From UBA1941 sp046329575 (GTDB taxonomy: Bacteria; Bacteroidota; Bacteroidia; Chitinophagales; LD1): a stretch of 64,000 bases of DNA. This document shows, in pieces, positions 24,154 through 32,182 of this stretch. Position 1 is the stretch's first letter. Every line of letters starts with the position of its first letter. The stretch spans positions 11,717-75,716 of the forward strand of contig JAXLUJ010000016.1 of the NCBI GenBank assembly GCA_046329575.1. The letters are read 5' to 3'. Under the pieces are notes generated by a model. The model saw nothing but the letters and a program-made list of their open reading frames with translations, was not told where the DNA came from and did not search any database. The position numbers and the translations under genes were made by a program.

Positions 24154-25032
24154 TCAATTCATTTTCTGCAATTCGGCGTCGATGCGGCGTTTCAGCGCAT
24201 CGGAAATGCTCACCAGCGGCAAACGCAGATGCGATTCGCATACGTTTTTCTTTTCCAAAACATATTTAATACCGCCGGGATTGCCTTCGGCGAAAAGCAT
24301 ATCGGTTACATCAACCAGCGGGTAATGGAGTTTTCTTGCCGTTTCGAAATCGCCTTTCAGACCGGCGCGTACCATATCGGAAAACGGCTTTGGAAAACCT
24401 TGTGCCGAAACAGAGATCACGCCGTGAAAACCTAATGACAGCAAGGGTAGCGTGATATTGTCGTCGCCCGAAAGTTTGAGAAATTCCGGTGCAGTTTCTT
24501 TCACGATTTGCATGCATTGCGAGAAATTTCCCGAAGCTTCTTTGATGCCGATGATATTGGGAACTTTAGAAAGTTCGATAGTAGTTTCGGCATTGATGTT
24601 GGAACCGGTTCTACCCGGAACATTATAGAGAATGATAGGGCGAGGCGCTGCGGCCGCTACGGCTTTGTAGTGAGCAAGTATACCGGCTTGTGTAGGTTTG
24701 TTGTAGTAAGGTGATACGGAAAGAATGGCATCGATGCCATCAAAATTGAAGCGGGAAATTTTGGCGATGAGCGCGGCGGTATTGTTGCCGCCAAAGCCTG
24801 CGATAAGCGGCACGCGTTTATTCACCAATCGAATGGTGTGTTCTATTACCGCCTGAATTTCTTCTTCATTCAGCACCGCCGATTCGCCGGTGGTGCCCAT
24901 AGTAACCAGGTACTCTACACCACCGTTAATGCAGTGGTCGATCAGTTTTTTCAGACCGTCGAAATCAACCGCTCCGGAGGCGGTGAAGGGTGTAACCAGG
25001 GCCACGCCTGTGCCGTGAAATTTGGTATGCAT
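24154..25032 (-). CDS. dapA: 4-hydroxy-tetrahydrodipicolinate synthase
   Basis: 292 aa (family norm about 290-300). Condenses pyruvate with aspartate semialdehyde at the branch to lysine and diaminopimelate. Seen: GTTGES (46-51) with Thr47-Thr48, Tyr136 in LYNVPGRTG, Arg141, and Schiff-base Lys164 in IGIKEASG; GNPGGIKYVLE near the end. The start codon overlaps the stop of the preceding small gene (TGATG), so the trx-small-dapA set looks like one transcript. Confidence 0.97.
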   Translation of the reverse strand: MHTKFHGTGVALVTPFTASGAVDFDGLKKLIDHCINGGVEYLVTMGTTGESAVLNEEEIQAVIEHTIRLVNKRVPLIAGFGGNNTAALIAKISRFNFDGIDAILSVSPYYNKPTQAGILAHYKAVAAAAPRPIILYNVPGRTGSNINAETTIELSKVPNIIGIKEASGNFSQCMQIVKETAPEFLKLSGDDNITLPLLSLGFHGVISVSAQGFPKPFSDMVRAGLKGDFETARKLHYPLVDVTDMLFAEGNPGGIKYVLEKKNVCESHLRLPLVSISDALKRRIDAELQKMN

Positions 25033-25274
25033 CAGTTGATGGAATTACGTACGCGTTGGGTATAGTTGCGCAGGGCGGTGCGGAACTCAAGGTGGTTCTT
25101 CTGCATGTCGTTCACAATCTCAATGGCTGCCAAAACATGGGTGAGTTTTTCGCCTTCATCTTTACCTTCTACCGGAAATGGCGCAGGCTGTTCGTTAAGA
25201 ATAGCTTCTTCGGCGGCGCGAAGCTGCGCCAGATCAAAGTTTTCGGCCAGTTGCTTGATTACGGGTATCTGCAT
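25032..25274 (-). CDS. small conserved protein between thioredoxin and dapA (DUF6952-like)
   Basis: 80 aa, helical and acidic, opening MQIPVIKQLAENFDLAQLRA. Bacteroidetes genomes often have such a short protein beside a thioredoxin-like gene; I match it only by size, place and the opening helix. Its start overlaps the thioredoxin stop and its stop overlaps the dapA start, so translation is probably coupled across all three. Confidence 0.78.
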   Translation of the reverse strand: MQIPVIKQLAENFDLAQLRAAEEAILNEQPAPFPVEGKDEGEKLTHVLAAIEIVNDMQKNHLEFRTALRNYTQRVRNSIN

Positions 25275-25588
25275 CAGAGCGTTTCTAAAAGATTAACGAG
25301 AACTTCTTCTTTGGAAGTGGCTTCGCCTTTTACAAGTTGCCCGTTCAGGAAAGTAGCAATGAAAGGAAGGTTATCAACCTGAGCGGCTTTGCGCGCTTCC
25401 GGATTATTTTCAGCATCTACTTCAACGAAGGTGATGTGGGCGAAGCGTTCATCGTTCGACAACCTTTTAAATTTTGGAGCGAACAGTTTGCAGGATCCGC
25501 ACCAATCGGCATAATATTTCACCACTACTTTAGAATGTTTGGCTAACTGATTGTTAAAAGCTTCATCGTTCCAGCTATGCACTGCCAT
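25274..25588 (-). CDS. thioredoxin family protein
   Basis: 104 aa with the active-site motif WCGSC (Cys30, Cys33) in ADWCGSCKLFAPKF and the cis-proline region DNLPFIATFLNG. Cytosolic; no signal peptide. A Ser in the second variable position of the CxxC is common in peroxiredoxin-linked thioredoxins. First gene of the small operon leading to dapA; the tRNA-Ser gene lies 16 bp upstream on the same strand. Confidence 0.93.
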   Translation of the reverse strand: MAVHSWNDEAFNNQLAKHSKVVVKYYADWCGSCKLFAPKFKRLSNDERFAHITFVEVDAENNPEARKAAQVDNLPFIATFLNGQLVKGEATSKEEVLVNLLETL

Positions 25589-25603
25589 GCTTCAGATTTT
25601 TTG

Positions 25604-25690
25604 CAGAGAGGAAGGGATTCGAACCCTCGAAACGCTTTCACGTTTACACACTTTCCAGGCGTGCTCCTTCAACCACTCGGACACCTCTCT
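25604..25690 (-). tRNA. tRNA-Ser, anticodon GGA
   Basis: 87 nt with a long variable arm, as expected for serine. Acceptor AGAGAGG pairs with CCTCTCT, discriminator G; anticodon loop CTGGAAA gives GGA; T arm GAGGGTTCGAATCCCTTC. CCA is not encoded. Reads on the minus strand. Confidence 0.97.
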
Positions 25691-25726
25691 ATGGGTGGGC
25701 GAAAATAACAAACGGCAGCGGATTTT

Positions 25727-26224
25727 CTATTCTGATTTTAGCTGCCGTTTGGCCCTTTGTTCGTTATCGGCAAGGCGTTTGTCTTTTTGATTATGGTGGG
25801 CTTCGTCGATACTGTGAGAAGAATGGATATTTTCTTCGGCTTTGGCACTTTTTGAAAGGGTAACGTAGAACCGTTTGAGCACTTCCAATTCGCTGTCGGT
25901 AAGATCTTCGATATCCACCAAACGGTTGCTGGCGTCGCGGTTAGAGGCAATTAGTTCATTCAGTTTGAGATGAATTGCCACGGTGTCTTTATTCTGCGAT
26001 TGCTGGATTACAAATACCATCAGAAAGGTAATGATGGTAGTACCGGTGTTAATGACCAGTTGCCAGGTGTCAGAGAAATGAAATATGGGACCCAAACAAG
26101 CCCAGATGATAACGATGGTTACGGCTATAATAAAGGCGTACGGACTTCCGGTACTTTTGGTAACAGCGCTTGAAAAGCGGTTGAAGAATAATTTTGCCGG
26201 ACTAATGGCGGTGTTTTCGTTCAT
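25727..26224 (-). CDS. low-affinity iron permease family membrane protein
   Basis: 165 aa. The block FNRFSSAVTKSTGSPYAFII, membrane segment VTIVIIWACLGPIFHFSDTW and VINTGTTIITFLMVFVIQQS QNKD (spaced here) match the Fet4-like low-affinity iron permease family as found in bacteria, with two membrane helices. KLNELIASNRDASNRLVDIEDL follows, also family-typical. The C-terminus is charged and cytosolic. The iron role is by family name only. Confidence 0.9.
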   Translation of the reverse strand: MNENTAISPAKLFFNRFSSAVTKSTGSPYAFIIAVTIVIIWACLGPIFHFSDTWQLVINTGTTIITFLMVFVIQQSQNKDTVAIHLKLNELIASNRDASNRLVDIEDLTDSELEVLKRFYVTLSKSAKAEENIHSSHSIDEAHHNQKDKRLADNEQRAKRQLKSE

Positions 26225-26273
26225 AAAGAAAATTTGAATGGCGATAAATATAACTGAAAGGTATATGCAGGCA

Positions 26274-26300
26274 TAAAAAAAGCGGCCCCGAAGGGCCGCT
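26274..26300 (-). terminator. intrinsic terminator after the DUF937 gene
   Basis: AGCGGCCC and GGGCCGCT pair perfectly around CGAA at 26281-26300; on the minus strand a run of seven T residues follows. Confidence 0.92.
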
Positions 26301-26319
26301 GCGAAAACTGTTTTTCATT

Positions 26320-26859
26320 TTATTTCAAAAAGCCGGAGAGCAAGCCGCCAATGCCGCCGCTTTGTCCGCCCATTACTTGTTTGGCAATACCGGCTACATC
26401 AATGCCGCTGCCAGATTGTACTTTGCCCAGCAGATCGTTGAAATCAACGCCGCCGGCAGTGCCGCCGCCCAGTGACTGCACCACTTGATTCATGTTGAAG
26501 GTGCTGTTGTTAGGATCGGCGGTTTGTTGTGTGAAATGCGACATTACCTGCGGAATTAACGAGGTGGCAATGCTTTGCGCCTTTGAAGGATCTACATTGA
26601 ACTTGGAGGCAATACCTGCTGCAGCCGATTGCACAATGTTCTGCACAATAGGATTGGAGGCCATATCGCCGCCTTTGCCGCCAAACAGTTCCATTACGCC
26701 GCCCAGGTTGCCGCTGCCGAGCTGTCCGGCCAGTCCGTTTTTGATGGCTCCGGCTACTTCGTTGATGGCGCCTTCATTGTGTTCGTTAGGAATAGCATCG
26801 TTCTTCACGATTTGATCTTGAGCTTGTTGGGTTACGAGTTGTACGAGTTCTTCAAACAT
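26320..26859 (-). CDS. DUF937 family protein
   Basis: 179 aa from the ATG at 26859; the frame upstream adds 43 residues with no family support. Starts MFEELVQLVTQQAQDQIVKN, typical for DUF937/YidB-like proteins, then repeats of Gly/Ser-rich helices (LGSGNLGGVMELFGGKGG, GGIGGLLSGFLK). Low sequence complexity and a Gly-rich C-terminus are normal for the family, whose function is unknown. It has its own terminator. Confidence 0.88.
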   Translation of the reverse strand: MFEELVQLVTQQAQDQIVKNDAIPNEHNEGAINEVAGAIKNGLAGQLGSGNLGGVMELFGGKGGDMASNPIVQNIVQSAAAGIASKFNVDPSKAQSIATSLIPQVMSHFTQQTADPNNSTFNMNQVVQSLGGGTAGGVDFNDLLGKVQSGSGIDVAGIAKQVMGGQSGGIGGLLSGFLK

Positions 26860-26985
26860 GGTTTGTGTTTTTGATTTGGGAGGAAGGTAGGGAAAATCGT
26901 GCCAAAAAAATGAACTGTGAAGTTTTAGGCGTGGTGAAGGAATTATAGCCAGGCGAAGAACCCTTGGCTTACGATTTAAAGGCTG

Positions 26986-27132
26986 CACGCGGTAGCGATC
27001 GAAACGGAAATCCTTTTTACGCGGCCTGAAGGTTTAAGCGCCGGGCGGATTTGCGATAGGTGAATTGAAAATGGGATTGAAAATAGTGGTGGCCGCGGAA
27101 AAAGATTGGAGTGTAGAGCGCGGCATCCGCCA
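26986..27132. repeat. modular interspersed element, class C core
   Basis: CACGCGGTAGCGATCGAAAC, then GGAAATCCTTTTTACGCGGC at one end; GCCGCGGAAAAAGATTGGAG, then GTGTAGAGCGCGGCATCCGC at the other. Same ends and core as the copies at 39070 and 62341. Confidence 0.88.
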
Positions 27133-27184
27133 AAATCAATTTAAAGTGGAAAATTATAGACCAAAGATTGTCTTCAATTGGTAA

Positions 27185-27218
27185 TAAAAAAGAGGGGTTA
27201 CCTTGCGGTAAACCCCTC
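27185..27218 (-). terminator. intrinsic terminator after the secreted-protein gene
   Basis: GAGGGGTT and AACCCCTC arms at 27192-27218 pair around ACCTTGCGGTA, with an A run on the plus strand (T run on the minus). It lies 25 bp past the stop of the large type IX cargo gene. Confidence 0.9.
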
Positions 27219-27242
27219 CTGCATAGCAACTTAACAGTGAAA

Positions 27243-29735
27243 TTACTGTTTCGTAAATTTCACCACGCTGCTGTGTTCGTTGTTATAAAGACGAATGAAG
27301 TACACGCCTGTTGCCAAATCAGCTACTTCTAATTTTTTGTCTTCGTACGGATCGAAGTTTACGGAGCGAATGTATTCGCCGTTTTCGTTAGTAATAGCCG
27401 CCGTAAGCGCACCATTCCAGGAAGTGGCAATATTCAAATTGGTTACCGCAGGTACGGGGAACAATTTCACCTGGGCTACATCTTCTACGGTTTGGATTCC
27501 GGCTGCCGGAGTTTCGAATACTGCAAACGGACTTAGCGAAGTAATGTTATTGCGCGTAATGCTGAACATGCCGTTCGCTTCGGTAGTTGCGGTGGTGTTG
27601 GTGCTCATATCCCAATTTCCGGAAGTGTAATGCGACAGGTAGGCATTGTTATGGTTGAAACCATTTACTTCCAAACCTGCGCCCCACATAGCTTTGAGCG
27701 ACAAGTTTACGTTCGTCATATTGTCGGACTCCACAAACCAGGTGTTGTTGACCATGTGGCCTGAAGCAGCCAGATTGCTTCCCATTGAGCCTTGAGCATA
27801 TACTCCTGTTTTAGCGGTAATGCTTATTGCAGAAGCGGTAGTTCCGGTACCTTGAGTGACCATAGCCGGTGCATAACCGCTGCTGTTTCCAACATGGAAC
27901 ATGCCTGAACCGGAAGCTGCCAGATGCATGATAAGGCTACCTCCGCTTTCGGTGTTCACATACGAAGTGGAAGAACCGCCAGTGATAGTACCGCCATTCA
28001 TAATTTCCAGATCGTTGGCGCCGATATCCATAATACCGCCGTTAAGGGAAAGGTTTCCTGAAATATTCAGATCAGAGTTAATCACCCACATTCCTGTACC
28101 GGTATTGTTGATTGAAAGATTACCCACGGTATGGCCTGAAGCGGTAAAACTGAGTGAGCTGGCGCTGCTACTGGCTGAGGTGATGGTAATATTAGAAGCT
28201 GAAGTGCTGTGCAATTGGCCGGTTCCTGATGCCATTCCATTCAAATTAAGATGGTGACCGTTCAAGTTCAGTACGCCGCTTTGCAGTTGCAGCACTGTCA
28301 TCACATTGAGATTGCTCATCAGGTTGGTGGTATTGCTGCCGCTTCCGCCGCCATTATAAATGAGAGTAGCCAATGTTCCTGCTGAAGAACCAAAGTTCAA
28401 ACCGGAAGTTTGAGCGCTGTTTAGGATCAAAATCGCATTGGCATCGCCTTGCAGGTAGCCTGTACCTGAGGTGTTGCCGTTGAGTGTAAGTTGACGCCCT
28501 GAAAAATTAAGTACACTACCATTGGAAAGGGTGAGTTGGCCGTTAATAACCAGGCTGCTACCGAGCATAGCGGAGTGGCCGCTGCCCAGATTTAGTGTAA
28601 GGTTATGAATGCTGTTTCCATTTCCTGCTGAATTAAAAAACAGATTATTTGATAAACTGGAAGAGCCTGAAAAGGTGAGATCGGAATTGTTAGCGCTCAG
28701 AATGCCGGAGCCAATTACGTCATCCATTACCGTTAAGCTGTGACCATCTACATTTAATGATCCGCTGGTGAGGAAAAGTGTTCCGTGAACGGTAAGATCG
28801 TTGTTGATCATCACTGAGGTAGCGCTTGCAGAACTTACGGTCAGATTTCCCACATGATTTCCGCTGGAAGTGAAACGCAGCGCGCCGGTAAGACCTGCTG
28901 AAGCGTTCACCGCAATATCGGAGGAAGACGAAGAGTGAATAGCGCCTGTTCCGGTAGCAGCAAAGTTACCTGAAGTTCCAAAGGTGAGGTTGTTGCCATT
29001 CAGAATCAGGTTGCCGCTTTGAAGGGTGAGCATTCCGTTAATAGTGGTATTATCGGTTAACGTTACATTGCTGCCGGAGTTTTGGTTGAGTGTAAGGTTT
29101 TGCAAGTGAGCATCGCTTAACTCTACACCACCCGAAGCGTTGCCGCCCAGATAAATTACATTGTACATATTGGAAAATCCGCCGGTGCCACCATTATTAT
29201 AATTCCCATTATTAAAGATGAGGTTAGCGTTTGCAGCCACATCTAACGTTCCGGTGGTGTTGGTCCAGGTACTGTTCATCAGATACAGCGCTTTGTTGAC
29301 GGTTACATGGGCGGTGTTATTAATAAGAAGGGAGGATGACATCAAATAATTGGCGGTCATATTTCCGGTAAAGTTGGTCATAGAGCCCGCCAATATCCAA
29401 GCCGAATCGGCCACGATATTTCCGGTTCCGTAGAGGTATGTGGCATTGAGGCGCAGGGCGGTGTTGGTTGAAGAAGTGAGGGTGCCGTTAACGGTTAGTG
29501 AATTAAGTGAGGTTAACAGATCAGAATTTTGATCGAGGTTAACAGTATATCCGCTGCCAATCACAATTTGATCGCCTAAAACGAGGGAGAGTGGCGCTAC
29601 GCCTCCTGCCCAGGTAGAAGTGCTGGAAAAATTGCCATTGGCTACGGCCGTGAAAACGGTGGCTTGGGTTTGAAGCGTTCCCAGCAACATTACGGTTGCG
29701 AACGCAAATTTCAGATGGTGTATTATCTTTTTCAT
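27243..29735 (-). CDS. large repetitive type IX secreted protein with C-terminal sorting domain
   Basis: 830 aa. Signal peptide 1-25 (FAFATVMLLGTLQTQA), an opening block NGNFSSTSTWAGGVAP seen in Bacteroidetes surface proteins, then long Gly/Ser/Asn/Leu repeats of the type LTLNGN...GTGxL that should fold as a parallel beta-helix. The last 75 residues (KLFPVPAVTNLNIAT ... GVYFIRLYN ... VVKFTKQ) are a type A sorting domain recognised by the type IX system. Likely surface-attached or released; adhesin-like, ligand unknown. Monocistronic with its own terminator. Confidence 0.92.
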   Translation of the reverse strand: MKKIIHHLKFAFATVMLLGTLQTQATVFTAVANGNFSSTSTWAGGVAPLSLVLGDQIVIGSGYTVNLDQNSDLLTSLNSLTVNGTLTSSTNTALRLNATYLYGTGNIVADSAWILAGSMTNFTGNMTANYLMSSSLLINNTAHVTVNKALYLMNSTWTNTTGTLDVAANANLIFNNGNYNNGGTGGFSNMYNVIYLGGNASGGVELSDAHLQNLTLNQNSGSNVTLTDNTTINGMLTLQSGNLILNGNNLTFGTSGNFAATGTGAIHSSSSSDIAVNASAGLTGALRFTSSGNHVGNLTVSSASATSVMINNDLTVHGTLFLTSGSLNVDGHSLTVMDDVIGSGILSANNSDLTFSGSSSLSNNLFFNSAGNGNSIHNLTLNLGSGHSAMLGSSLVINGQLTLSNGSVLNFSGRQLTLNGNTSGTGYLQGDANAILILNSAQTSGLNFGSSAGTLATLIYNGGGSGSNTTNLMSNLNVMTVLQLQSGVLNLNGHHLNLNGMASGTGQLHSTSASNITITSASSSASSLSFTASGHTVGNLSINNTGTGMWVINSDLNISGNLSLNGGIMDIGANDLEIMNGGTITGGSSTSYVNTESGGSLIMHLAASGSGMFHVGNSSGYAPAMVTQGTGTTASAISITAKTGVYAQGSMGSNLAASGHMVNNTWFVESDNMTNVNLSLKAMWGAGLEVNGFNHNNAYLSHYTSGNWDMSTNTTATTEANGMFSITRNNITSLSPFAVFETPAAGIQTVEDVAQVKLFPVPAVTNLNIATSWNGALTAAITNENGEYIRSVNFDPYEDKKLEVADLATGVYFIRLYNNEHSSVVKFTKQ

Positions 29736-29814
29736 TGTTATAAAATTTATATGCTGGGCAGAAAAGTTTGTACCGTGTTAAAAGGGAAAAATGTGTGGAA
29801 AAAAATGGATAGGA

Positions 29815-30035
29815 GGCGTAAGACACAAGACGCAAGATGCAAGTAGTAAGTAGCAAGCTACGAGCTATGAGCTGCGAGCTACGAGCTGCGACCTGCGAGA
29901 TGCAAGACGGGCACATTAGTAAGATGCGGAAAGCCAGTTTTTAGAATCAAGCTATGCGGTATGAATTGTATATGCCTATAAAAAGAATACACGGTTATAC
30001 GAATACACGCATATCCGTATACACCGCTATTCTCT
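29815..30035. repeat. short 7-bp and 8-bp tandem arrays
   Basis: 29818-29906 mixes CAAGACG and GAGCTAT heptads. 29985-30032 has ACACGGTT/ATACGAAT-type octads related to the CACGGATA array at 45.95 kb. Apart from this the gap 29736-30071 shows nothing. Confidence 0.85.
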
Positions 30036-30071
30036 TAAATTTGCAAGATGTGTTTGGAATGGCTGAGCGAA

Positions 30072-30236
30072 TTAAACGCCGCCTTTGCGGATGATGCCTA
30101 CCAGAATAGATATTACGGCAAGTACCAAAAGGATGTGAATGAGATAGCCGGCGCCTACGCCTACGCCATATCCAAAAACGCTAATCGCCCAACTGATAAT
30201 CAGAATTACGGCGATGATGTAAAGAATGCTACGCAT
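30072..30236 (-). CDS. lmo0937-family small membrane protein
   Basis: 54 aa, start ATG at 30236, stop at 30072. The protein begins MRSILYIIAVILIISWAISV and continues with YGVGVGAGYLIHILLVLAVI, then SILVGIIRKGGV: two membrane helices with a Gly-rich turn, the hallmark of the lmo0937/DUF5670 family. These short proteins are widespread near stress genes; function unknown. The plus-strand frame over the same DNA has no such pattern and is rejected. Confidence 0.88.
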   Translation of the reverse strand: MRSILYIIAVILIISWAISVFGYGVGVGAGYLIHILLVLAVISILVGIIRKGGV

Positions 30237-30272
30237 AAATTGTGTGTTTAATTGGTTAATAAAAAGTTGCTG

Positions 30273-31055
30273 TTATGAAATGGTAATTTGATTGTGCTGA
30301 AACAAGTTCTCGAAATGACGGTAGTAATTTTTTTTGTTCACCAGATGCATCGACCAGCCAAACAACACTACTGATGATGCGGTATAGGCCATTGCCAAAG
30401 AAGGGTGTAAGGTAGTTTCATGCAGAGCCGAACCCATCAGAAACCAGGAAATAGCACCGCTATAAAGCGGTTCGCGATAGTGTGAACTGATGATTACTCC
30501 GCTTAATGACAACACTGACACTAAAACCAAACCGATACTTTGAAGGATGGCCTGGTCTTCAACCCAGTTGTAATATGGCGGTATGTTTAATAAGGCTAAG
30601 GACAGCATACTAACTGAAGTTCCGGCCAGTAAAGAGAATGGCAATGTGGCGTAGGTAAAGTTTGTGGATGTTTTAATGGCTAATGATTTTTTAAACAGAT
30701 AAAACGCAAGAATGGTAATGCCGATAATGCAGATACCGGTGCCAAAGGGCATGGCGTTTTCGAAAAAATTTTGTGCAACTAAAGTGAGTAAGCCCAGCAA
30801 TGAAATAGCTTGTGTAAAGCTATCGTCGTATTGCGAGGAATTTAGCGAAGGAAACATGACATACACACTAAAAAATACCAAACCCAATTGGGTTACGGTG
30901 ATGAGGTAACGGGAAAAAACAACGGGAAATAACAGTGTATCGGCAGGCCAATGAATAGCAAATCCATTTAGAAGAAATGGACTATAAAAAATAGTAAGCG
31001 CTGAAATGGAACAAGCTAAAATGCTCCATAGCAAGCTGTTTTTGCGAGGTGTCAT
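30273..31055 (-). CDS. hypothetical polytopic membrane protein
   Basis: 260 aa with seven or eight hydrophobic segments and short loops; ends in NKKNYYRHFENLFQHNQITIS, a cytosolic tail. I recognise no motif. It stands upstream of the lmo0937-family gene on the same strand, 36 bp apart, and may share its promoter. Confidence 0.8.
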   Translation of the reverse strand: MTPRKNSLLWSILACSISALTIFYSPFLLNGFAIHWPADTLLFPVVFSRYLITVTQLGLVFFSVYVMFPSLNSSQYDDSFTQAISLLGLLTLVAQNFFENAMPFGTGICIIGITILAFYLFKKSLAIKTSTNFTYATLPFSLLAGTSVSMLSLALLNIPPYYNWVEDQAILQSIGLVLVSVLSLSGVIISSHYREPLYSGAISWFLMGSALHETTLHPSLAMAYTASSVVLFGWSMHLVNKKNYYRHFENLFQHNQITIS

Positions 31056-31113
31056 AGCTTTTCGTTTGAATAGTCTTTAGATAATTATGCCAGTAATTCG
31101 GGTAAAGAATGCC

Positions 31114-32163
31114 TCACTCTTTTTCGCCCATGATGTAACCCCATGGCTGAAGAGGAGAAACATTATCACAGAAGATTTTTAACACCCCCATCAGCGGAAT
31201 GCTGAGAATCATTCCGGAAATTCCCCATAACATGTAGCCTAACAGTAACGCCACGGTTGAAAAGAGCGGATTGATGCTTACGCTGGAGCCTACCACTTTT
31301 GGCATAACAAAGTTATTGTCGATAAATTGCACGACCAGGCAAACACCCAAGGCCGACGCGGCTATTCGCCAGTCGCCGGTGGTGAGCAAGCCTAACATCA
31401 CGGGTATCAGGGCACCAATAATTGCTCCTACATAAGGAATTACATTGAGTACGGCCACCAGAATTCCGAGCAAAATGGCCTGTTTCAAGCCGATGAGCAA
31501 AAAGCCAATGGCGCTTAATGCGGAAATAATCAAAACATCTAACAGCGTTCCCTTGATGAATTTATTTCCCACGTGCGAAACGTTCGTCATGATTTTTCGC
31601 ATATCGCCCTGACGTTGTTCATCGGTAATTACCATGAGCAAAAAGGTTTCGAACTTGGTGTGGTAGATAAGGAACAGGAAGATGTAGATAGGAATTAGTA
31701 CGGCGCTGGTAAGAAACGCTGCAGTAAGGGCAAATATACTGATCACATAAATGGAAGCGGCTCCTGCGCCATCTGAAAATCGGGATTTGAAAAATTCAAT
31801 TTGATCGTTTTTTGAGAAGCGGGTTTGTTGTTCAATGTACTCCAGCAATCGATCGAGGTTCTTATAGATTTCGATTTTCATGGTGCTCACATCAGTGAGG
31901 AAATTTCCGGCTTGCCAGAAAATGACTGCTCCCAGACTTACAAAAATGCTCATCAGCAACAGGATGCAAATTCCTGCAGCCAGCAATGAAGGTACTTTCC
32001 ACGAGATGAGTTTCTTGTAAATTGGAAAGAGCATAAAGGCGAACAACGCTGCATATACCAATGGCACCAACACATCTTTTAATACATATAAAAAGAGTAC
32101 GGCCAGCATCGTAGCAAACAAAAAATAGGTGAGGCGTTTGATGTGATCAGAAGATAGTTTCAT
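31114..32163 (-). CDS. AI-2E family transporter
   Basis: 349 aa, seven to eight membrane helices. The pattern LYVLKDVLVPLVYAALFAFM at the start, the amphipathic loop LLEYIEQQ, and the later blocks IGLKQAILLGILVAVLNVIP YVG (spaced) and VQFIDNNFVMPKVVGSSVSI are diagnostic of this family. Members include the AI-2 exporter TqsA and Na+/H+ antiporters, so the substrate here is open. 19 bp separate it from the DUF748 gene upstream. Confidence 0.93.
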   Translation of the reverse strand: MKLSSDHIKRLTYFLFATMLAVLFLYVLKDVLVPLVYAALFAFMLFPIYKKLISWKVPSLLAAGICILLLMSIFVSLGAVIFWQAGNFLTDVSTMKIEIYKNLDRLLEYIEQQTRFSKNDQIEFFKSRFSDGAGAASIYVISIFALTAAFLTSAVLIPIYIFLFLIYHTKFETFLLMVITDEQRQGDMRKIMTNVSHVGNKFIKGTLLDVLIISALSAIGFLLIGLKQAILLGILVAVLNVIPYVGAIIGALIPVMLGLLTTGDWRIAASALGVCLVVQFIDNNFVMPKVVGSSVSINPLFSTVALLLGYMLWGISGMILSIPLMGVLKIFCDNVSPLQPWGYIMGEKE

Positions 32164-32182
32164 GTTTGGATTTTACGTTGCG

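Noticed and set aside
26860..26988. 43-codon N-terminal extension of the DUF937 protein
   Set aside because: Family members begin at MFEEL-like sequence; the extension looks random and overlaps the upstream gap.
30048..30251. Plus-strand 67-codon open frame
   Set aside because: The opposite strand encodes a clear lmo0937-family protein over the same bases.
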